NCBI RefSeq assembly: GCF_023716925.1
Contig: NZ_JAMQQG010000011.1
Location: 1 to 45,890 of the forward strand
Direction of reading: 5' to 3'
DNA: 45,890 bases
Origin: Frankia sp. R82
GTDB lineage: Bacteria > Actinomycetota > Actinomycetes > Frankiales > Frankiaceae
This document shows positions 41,423-45,890 of the stretch, one piece after another. The notes beneath the pieces were generated by a model. That model made no database searches, was not told where the DNA came from, and worked only from the letters and a program-made list of their open reading frames with translations. How positions within the stretch are numbered: the first letter of the stretch is position 1; every line of letters starts with the position of its first letter. A program made the position numbers and the translations under genes.

Positions 41423-41806
41423 ATGGCACGTCAGCTCCCGCAGCCAGGCCGTGACTCGATCAATCTGGTCACGGTGCTGGCCGCCCTCGCTGATCCGGTC
41501 CGCCTCACGCTGATGCGTTCGATCTATGCCCACGGCGACCCGATCGACTGTGCCACCATCGCCGCCGGCATCGAGGTGACCCCGCCGACGATCTCCCATC
41601 ACTACCGCGTCCTGCGCGAGGCCGGCCTCACCACGACGACGGTGGACGGCCGCCGCCGCATCGTCACCATCCGTTACGAAGACCTCGATGTCCGCTTCCC
41701 AGGACTGCTTGCCGCGATCCTGACCCCCGAGCTCATCCCACCCACTGCCGGAGCAGGGAAGGACCCCGCGCCACCGGTGCGGCAGGGGCAGATCTCGGTG
41801 CACTGA
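41423..41806 (+). CDS. ArsR-family winged-helix repressor
   Basis: 127 residues from ATG 41423, with AGGGGAGGGGG upstream. LAALADPVRLTLMRSIYAHGDPIDCATIAAGIEVTPPTISHHYRVLREAGLTTTTVDGRRRIVTIR is a complete ArsR winged helix (recognition helix PPTISHHYRVLR). The metal-type ELCVCDL motif is missing; only one Cys (DCATI) is present, so it is likely not an arsenic sensor but a small-molecule or redox type. Divergent from the DHA1 pump and presumably its repressor. Confidence 0.9.
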   Translation: MARQLPQPGRDSINLVTVLAALADPVRLTLMRSIYAHGDPIDCATIAAGIEVTPPTISHHYRVLREAGLTTTTVDGRRRIVTIRYEDLDVRFPGLLAAILTPELIPPTAGAGKDPAPPVRQGQISVH

Positions 41807-42204
41807 TCTGTCGGATCCGGCCGCCGACCCTGTTCGCGAAAGATAACGACGTCACTACCATGCGTCCACCTGGCGGCCCTTTCGCCGAAAAATCACCGGG
41901 GGGCGTAGGTGCTGGGCAAAAAGCGCCGAAGATTCCGCATGTGAGAGCGTTCCAGCTGCTAGAGTCCGCATCTGCGTGCAGCGTAGGGGGGCTCTCTGCA
42001 GCTTTGTAACCCGAGCTGACGCCGAGTGCGCGTCGGTCCCGCGAGGGCACCCGGTGCGTTTGGCCGCGCGTTTCCCGTCGAGTGGGCCGCAACGGAGCTG
42101 CCACCTCACTCCCGCCAGTACTTCGGTGCTGCCGGATGCCTGTGTGCAGCCCGGACCGTCCCATCACGACCACTCGCGAAAACCAGACCGAGGGAGACCC
42201 GACC
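41807..42204. other. Intergenic region before the secreted repeat protein, no gene recognised
   Basis: 398 bp. A TAGAGT box (41960-41965) in a locally A-rich stretch may be the -10 of the secreted-protein gene, which would give a leader of about 235 nt. I looked for c-di-AMP and c-di-GMP riboswitch cores, which can precede cell-wall protein genes, and found no convincing match. The frame is open from 42082, but the ribosome site and signal peptide place the start at 42205. Confidence 0.4.
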
Positions 42205-43353
42205 ATGCCACGGTTGCCGCGCCCTGCCCGCTTTCCCAACAGGCCCACGGCCCTGCCCGCCGACCGTCCCACGTTCCGCGGCACTGTCCGCGCGGCTGGA
42301 GTGGCGGGCGCGACCACACTGCTGTGTGCTGCCGTGGTCGTGGCTGCTCCCAGCGCGGCGCACGCGAACTCGGTGAGCCTCACCGTCCGGACGCCCGGGG
42401 CAACCAGCGGCCCCAGCGCGACCTTCGCCGAGATCTCCACCCACGCGGACTGCGCCAGTGGGCTGATCGCCGGGGGCGGGGTCGACCAGGCGATCGGTAC
42501 CGGAACAGCGTCGAACGGCAACCACGTCATGGGCTCCTCGCCGAGCTCGAACGGCAGCTCCGAGTACACCGGCTCCACTGGCGTCGTCGACACGGACGTC
42601 ACCCACTGGCTCGGTATCGGCGGCACCGGTGGGGCGACCGACGCCGCGTTCTCCACCACGCCATACGCGACCTGCCTGACCAGCACACTGATCAACCACA
42701 CGCAGGTCGTGATGAACAAGGTCGCCGGCCCGACGACGGCCTCGACGGTCGGCCTGGTCACCGCGGTCTGCCCGGCGAACACGGTGCTGCTCGGCGGCGG
42801 CGCGCGCAGCACGCCGGCGAGCATCGGCAGCATCAAGCCGATCGCCAGCTTCCCGACCTTCAACGATGCGGCCCACAGCTACGGCGCCAGGGCCGCGGCC
42901 GACGGTGCGACCAACCCGAACGCCTGGAGCGCGGTCGGCTGGAACGGCGGCGGTGGCAACGTCGGCAACACCACCTACGCCTACGCGATCTGCAGCGGTA
43001 GCGGCATCAACGTCAGCGGGGTCACGGTGAAGGTGCGCTTCGCCGAGGTGAGCGGCCCGACCTCGGCCACCACCGGGCAGACCGCCACCGTCGGCTGCGG
43101 CGGTTCGGACGGCAGGCTGATCAGCGGCGGCGCGGCGGTCAGCGGCGGCAGCGTGACCACGACCGACTTCACCGGCCCGGGCTCGGGCGGCACCCACCTC
43201 AACGGCAGCTTCCCGAGCGGCTCCACCGGCAGCCCGGTAGCCAACGGGACGACCACCGCCGCGTACTGGACCGCCTTCAGCCACACCGGCGGCGCAAGCT
43301 CGCCGAGCACCTACACCGATGCCTGGGTGCTGTGCGCCGACGACGGCGTCTGA
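42205..43353 (+). CDS. Secreted protein of three Cys-paired repeats
   Basis: 382 residues from ATG 42205 (GAGGGAG about 8 nt upstream). A basic leader and hydrophobic stretch (about 29-49) end in PSAAHA, giving a Sec signal peptide cut near residue 54. The mature part is three repeats of about 90-105 residues, each starting SGP-S/T-A-T, with a Cys, an (L/I)(I/L)xGGG strand, a Trp-x-G/A segment and a closing Cys: Cys83-Cys157, Cys189-Cys263, Cys298-Cys377. Spacing of 74, 74 and 79 suggests one disulfide per repeat. Composition is Gly/Ser/Thr-rich and low in charge. No known family; surface or extracellular adhesion or structural role is a guess. A second secreted protein follows in the same direction. 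Confidence 0.82.
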   Translation: MPRLPRPARFPNRPTALPADRPTFRGTVRAAGVAGATTLLCAAVVVAAPSAAHANSVSLTVRTPGATSGPSATFAEISTHADCASGLIAGGGVDQAIGTGTASNGNHVMGSSPSSNGSSEYTGSTGVVDTDVTHWLGIGGTGGATDAAFSTTPYATCLTSTLINHTQVVMNKVAGPTTASTVGLVTAVCPANTVLLGGGARSTPASIGSIKPIASFPTFNDAAHSYGARAAADGATNPNAWSAVGWNGGGGNVGNTTYAYAICSGSGINVSGVTVKVRFAEVSGPTSATTGQTATVGCGGSDGRLISGGAAVSGGSVTTTDFTGPGSGGTHLNGSFPSGSTGSPVANGTTTAAYWTAFSHTGGASSPSTYTDAWVLCADDGV

Positions 43354-43368
43354 CCCCGGCAGCCACCG

Positions 43369-43400
43369 CGCGTCCGTAGGCCCACGCGTCCGTAGGCCCA
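43369..43400. repeat. 16-bp tandem duplication
   Basis: CGCGTCCGTAGGCCCA occurs twice head-to-tail between the two secreted-protein genes, with a partial third start (CGTCC). Confidence 0.9.
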
Positions 43401-43445
43401 CGTCCAGGATTCCGTACGTCCCACCGCCCGAAAGAGTCGACTTGC

Positions 43446-45356
43446 ATGCCCGCACGACACTCCCGGCGCGCCGCGCCGTCATCCCCCCAACCATCTCGGC
43501 CCGTCCAGCAGCCCTGCCCGCCGCCCCGGTCGGCTTCGTCACCGTCCAGCCGAGACGTCCGCCGGCGGACCAGAGCGGGACACCTTCTCGTGGTCGGCGC
43601 GGTCGGTGTGCTGGCCGCGGTCACGGGGGCGGCCGTCGTCAGTCCGGCGGCGGCGGCTGATCCGGCGCCGAGTTCGTCCCCCTGCGGGACGACCGGAGCG
43701 CTGACGACCTCGGCCGGGGCGCCGGCATGCGGCTACGGCCAGCCGGGGACGGACACCTTCACCGTGCCGGCCGGCGTGACCAGCGTGACCATCGACCTGT
43801 TCGGCGGTGAGGGGGGCAGCGCCGCCGGGTACGTCGCACCGAACCCGGTCAACGACGGTGCTCCCGGCGGGCTCGGTGGCCAGAGCCATGCCACCGTCGC
43901 CGTCCGGCCTGGGCAGGTTCTGCAGATCACGACCGGCGCCGCCGGAGTGCCGGGGACCTCCCGCCACGGCGAGTTCGCCCGCCTGGGTGGCACCGGGCAC
44001 GGCGCCGGCGGCGGCGGCGCGCACGGTGGTGGCGGCGCCGGTGGTGGCGGCTCGGATGTCCGGATCGGCGCCATCGGTGCGGACGACCGGATCCTCGTGG
44101 CCGGTGGTGGTGGCGGGGCCGGCAACGGTGGGCCGCTGCTGCACGGCGGTGACGGCGGCGGGCTCGTCGGCCAGGACGGCGGCCAGGGCGGCGGTCCGGC
44201 CGGTTCGGGCCTCGCCGGTGGTGGTGCCAGCCAGAGCGCGCACGGCACCGGCAGCCCGAACTCGGCGAAGGGCGGCCCCGGCATCGCCGGCAGCGACATC
44301 GACCCGGCCAACAGCCAGCCCAACCCGGGCAGCGGCGGCCCCGGCGGCAACGGCGGTGGCGGCGGCAACGGTGGCGGTGGTGGCGGTGGCGGCTACCGGG
44401 GCGGCGGCGGCGGATCGGGCGGCGGCGACCCGGGTAACTTCTACGGCGCTGGTGGTGGCGGTGGCAGCGGCTATGCCGCGCCGTCCCTCACCGACGTGGC
44501 CCTGACCGGCGGCGTCAACCACGGCAACGGCCGGGCGGTCGTGGCGTTCCGCTGGGGGAGCGCGGTGACTGTTTCCGCGAGCCCGGCCACCCCGTTGTTC
44601 GGTCAGGCCGTCACCCTGACCGCAACCGTCACCACCGATCCGGCCGCGGGCACGCCCACCGGCACCGTCACCTTCCTCGACGGCGCCGCCGCCCTGGGCA
44701 CCGCGATGCTCGACGGCGGACAGGCCACCCTTGCGGTCGGTGGTCTGCAGCCCGGGCCACATCCGGTCACCGTCACCTACAGCGGTGACGCGGCCCATGC
44801 GCCGAGCCAGAGCGCGGCCGCCACCACCGTCACGGTCGGCTTCAGCCAGCCCTGCCTGACCAGCGCGCGTAGCGGACCGTTGACGGTCGCCGCCGGCCAG
44901 TCGCTGTGCCTGGGCGCCGGGGGTCGCCAGAGTGGGCCGGTCACCGTGCGGGCCGGGGGTGCACTAGCCGTCACCGGTGCCACGATCTCCGGTCCGGTGA
45001 GTGCGGACGGGGCGTTGGCGATCACCGCCTGCGGGGCGACCATCTCCGGCCCGGTGTCGATCCACGCCACCAGCGGATACGTCCAGCTCGGCAACCCGTC
45101 CGCCTGCGCCGGCAACACGATCTCCGGGCCGTTGACGGTCGAGGCCAACCGCGGCGGCCTGACCGTCGCCGCCACCACGGTCACCGGACCGGTGCGGATC
45201 AACGACAACAGCGGCACCGGCCCGGTGCCCGGCAGCGACGTCCCGTCGTTCACCGGCAACCGGGTCAGCGGCCCGCTGAGCTGCACCGGCAACCAGCCGA
45301 CCCTGCGCCAGTCGGGCAACACGGTGACCGGACCCCGCTCCGGTCAGTGCGCCTGA
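43446..45356 (+). CDS. Secreted Gly-rich protein with Ig-like domain and C-terminal repeat array
   Basis: 636 residues from ATG 43446. A long basic leader (1-45) and hydrophobic segment (LLVVGAVGVLAAVTGAAVV) ending PAAAA form the export signal. Residues about 95-370 are the Gly_rich type region: TFTVPAGVTSVTIDLFGGEGG at its start, long Gly runs with GNGGPLLHGGDGG, and a closing YAAPSLTDVAL...RAVVAFRW. Residues about 375-465 form a bacterial Ig-like domain (VTLTATVTTDPAAGTPTGTV, HPVTVTYSGDAAHAPSQS). Residues about 470-636 hold at least seven strands of T(I/V)(S/T)GP(V/L) type, spaced about 20-25 residues, which resemble a beta-solenoid. Likely an extracellular matrix or surface protein. The gene is followed by a strong terminator. 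Confidence 0.85.
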   Translation: MPARHSRRAAPSSPQPSRPVQQPCPPPRSASSPSSRDVRRRTRAGHLLVVGAVGVLAAVTGAAVVSPAAAADPAPSSSPCGTTGALTTSAGAPACGYGQPGTDTFTVPAGVTSVTIDLFGGEGGSAAGYVAPNPVNDGAPGGLGGQSHATVAVRPGQVLQITTGAAGVPGTSRHGEFARLGGTGHGAGGGGAHGGGGAGGGGSDVRIGAIGADDRILVAGGGGGAGNGGPLLHGGDGGGLVGQDGGQGGGPAGSGLAGGGASQSAHGTGSPNSAKGGPGIAGSDIDPANSQPNPGSGGPGGNGGGGGNGGGGGGGGYRGGGGGSGGGDPGNFYGAGGGGGSGYAAPSLTDVALTGGVNHGNGRAVVAFRWGSAVTVSASPATPLFGQAVTLTATVTTDPAAGTPTGTVTFLDGAAALGTAMLDGGQATLAVGGLQPGPHPVTVTYSGDAAHAPSQSAAATTVTVGFSQPCLTSARSGPLTVAAGQSLCLGAGGRQSGPVTVRAGGALAVTGATISGPVSADGALAITACGATISGPVSIHATSGYVQLGNPSACAGNTISGPLTVEANRGGLTVAATTVTGPVRINDNSGTGPVPGSDVPSFTGNRVSGPLSCTGNQPTLRQSGNTVTGPRSGQCA

Positions 45357-45379
45357 CGGGGTACAGGGGAACATCGGCG

Positions 45380-45414
45380 GCCTTGGCCAGGCGTTGGCAG
45401 CGCCCGGCCAAGGC
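45380..45414 (+). terminator. Strong hairpin after the Gly-rich secreted protein gene
   Basis: Perfect 9-bp outer stem (45380-45388 with 45406-45414), one A-C mismatch, then GGCG/CGCC and a 7-nt loop; 24 nt past the stop. Clear terminator structure without U-run. It may serve the opposing antitoxin remnant as well. Confidence 0.7.
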
Positions 45415-45432
45415 AGTCGGTCCTCCCGGGCC

Positions 45433-45642
45433 TCACTCGGCCTGATCTCGGACGACTCCGCCACCGCTCTCGAGCCTGTCGATGGAGATCGCCAATCTGC
45501 GTGCGTTCTCCAGGCTGCAAAGCAGGTAGACGGTCGCCTTGAGGGACTGGTAGTCGTCCAGGGACTCGATGACGACCGGCTCGTGGCCGGCGCGCGTGAT
45601 GATGACTTCTTCGTGGTCGTCCGCAGCTGCGGCCCGACCGCC
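45433..45642 (-). pseudogene. Phd/YefM antitoxin remnant, N-terminus lost
   Basis: The minus-strand segment DDHEEVIITRAGHEPVVIES, LDDYQSLKATVYLLCSLENARRLAISIDRLE is the C-terminal two thirds of a YefM/Phd antitoxin. The DNA-binding N-terminus (about 20-30 residues with the ARANL-type motif) is not found in any frame upstream: the open frame continues to 45792 with unrelated sequence. The usual RelE/YoeB toxin gene after it is missing, since only 76 bp separate it from the secreted-protein gene. It is best read as a decayed toxin-antitoxin module. A re-purposed shortened protein starting at an unknown codon cannot be excluded. Confidence 0.72.
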
Positions 45643-45890
45643 TACGAAATCGCACGAGAACGGTTCCGCGGAACCGTTGGAGCCCGGCCAGGATGCCGGA
45701 GATGCACCGGACGACGAAGGAGACGTGACCGAGACGCACTCGAAGGCCGGTCTGGTCGCCTGGTAGGCCTCGCGCGCACCCGGCCCGCCCATCCGGCGTT
45801 CCCGCAGCTCCGCCTAGGCAGTTTCTCGTGGATCTTGACTGCCGGGTAGGCTTCATGATCCATGGTTGGTCGGCATGAGATCACCGACAT
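45643..45890. other. Right-hand end, no gene recognised
   Basis: 248 bp with frames open on both strands but no ribosome site, no motif and no resemblance to a known family. It may be the decayed 5' part of the antitoxin locus or the flank of a gene beyond the window. Confidence 0.4.

Noticed and set aside
41330-41803. 158-residue N-terminal extension of the DHA1 transporter frame
   Set aside because: It lies antisense to the ArsR gene and upstream of a convincing promoter; it has no transporter-like sequence.
41807-42204. Possible c-di-AMP or c-di-GMP riboswitch before the secreted-protein gene
   Set aside because: Conserved core sequences of either class could not be matched by eye; only the position suggests it.

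Overview
The window looks like chromosomal DNA of a high-GC actinobacterium, most like Frankia or a close relative. The markers are the end of a mycothiol ligase gene (mshC), a DivIVA-type protein, a Pup-proteasome gene set (mpa/arc, dop, pup), an SsgA-family sporulation/division regulator, a mycothiol-transferase-like DinB protein, DUF3710 and LapA-type proteins, and very strong G/C preference at third codon positions. The genus is inferred from gene content, not from a database comparison.

Region 1 (1-5.9 kb): mshC 3' end, a DivIVA-domain protein with a long disordered tail, PAC2, a HAD hydrolase, then an AbiEi/DUF559-type protein. Upstream of the last gene lie two identical 59-bp inverted-repeat elements. 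Region 2 (5.9-10.5 kb): a MacB-type ABC exporter pair in which the ATPase carries an unusual disordered Gly/Tyr/Pro tail of about 360 residues. Region 3 (10.9-19.1 kb): the conserved neighbourhood of the actinobacterial Pup-proteasome: RecB-like nuclease, M50 protease, TrmI tRNA methyltransferase, ferredoxin, Mpa/ARC ATPase, Dop and Pup. Pup already ends in Gly-Gly-Glu. The core proteasome genes prcB/prcA and the ligase pafA, normally just downstream, are absent; a strong hairpin follows pup.

Region 4 (19.1-30.5 kb): a membrane-anchored seven-blade WD40 protein, a universal stress protein, LapA-like and small membrane proteins, an MscS channel, DUF3710, an SsgA-like protein, a DinB protein with a small downstream ORF, a DrrAB-type exporter, an aldo/keto reductase and an acyl-CoA dehydrogenase. 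Region 5 (30.6-34.6 kb): a tight three-gene unit of a soluble Ser/Thr kinase, an HSPA12-like divergent Hsp70 and a coiled-coil protein. This is the best candidate in the window for an undescribed system.

Region 6 (34.8-41.8 kb) is accessory: a broken AraC regulator, HxlR regulator with DHA2 efflux pump, a two-gene RloB/AAA-ATPase system of the AbiL/OLD-like type (probable phage defence), and a divergent ArsR regulator/MFS pump pair with a readable promoter and operator. Region 7 (41.8-45.9 kb): two consecutive secreted proteins, one built of three Cys-paired repeats and one Gly-rich with an Ig-like domain and a C-terminal repeat array, a strong terminator, and a decayed Phd/YefM antitoxin remnant.
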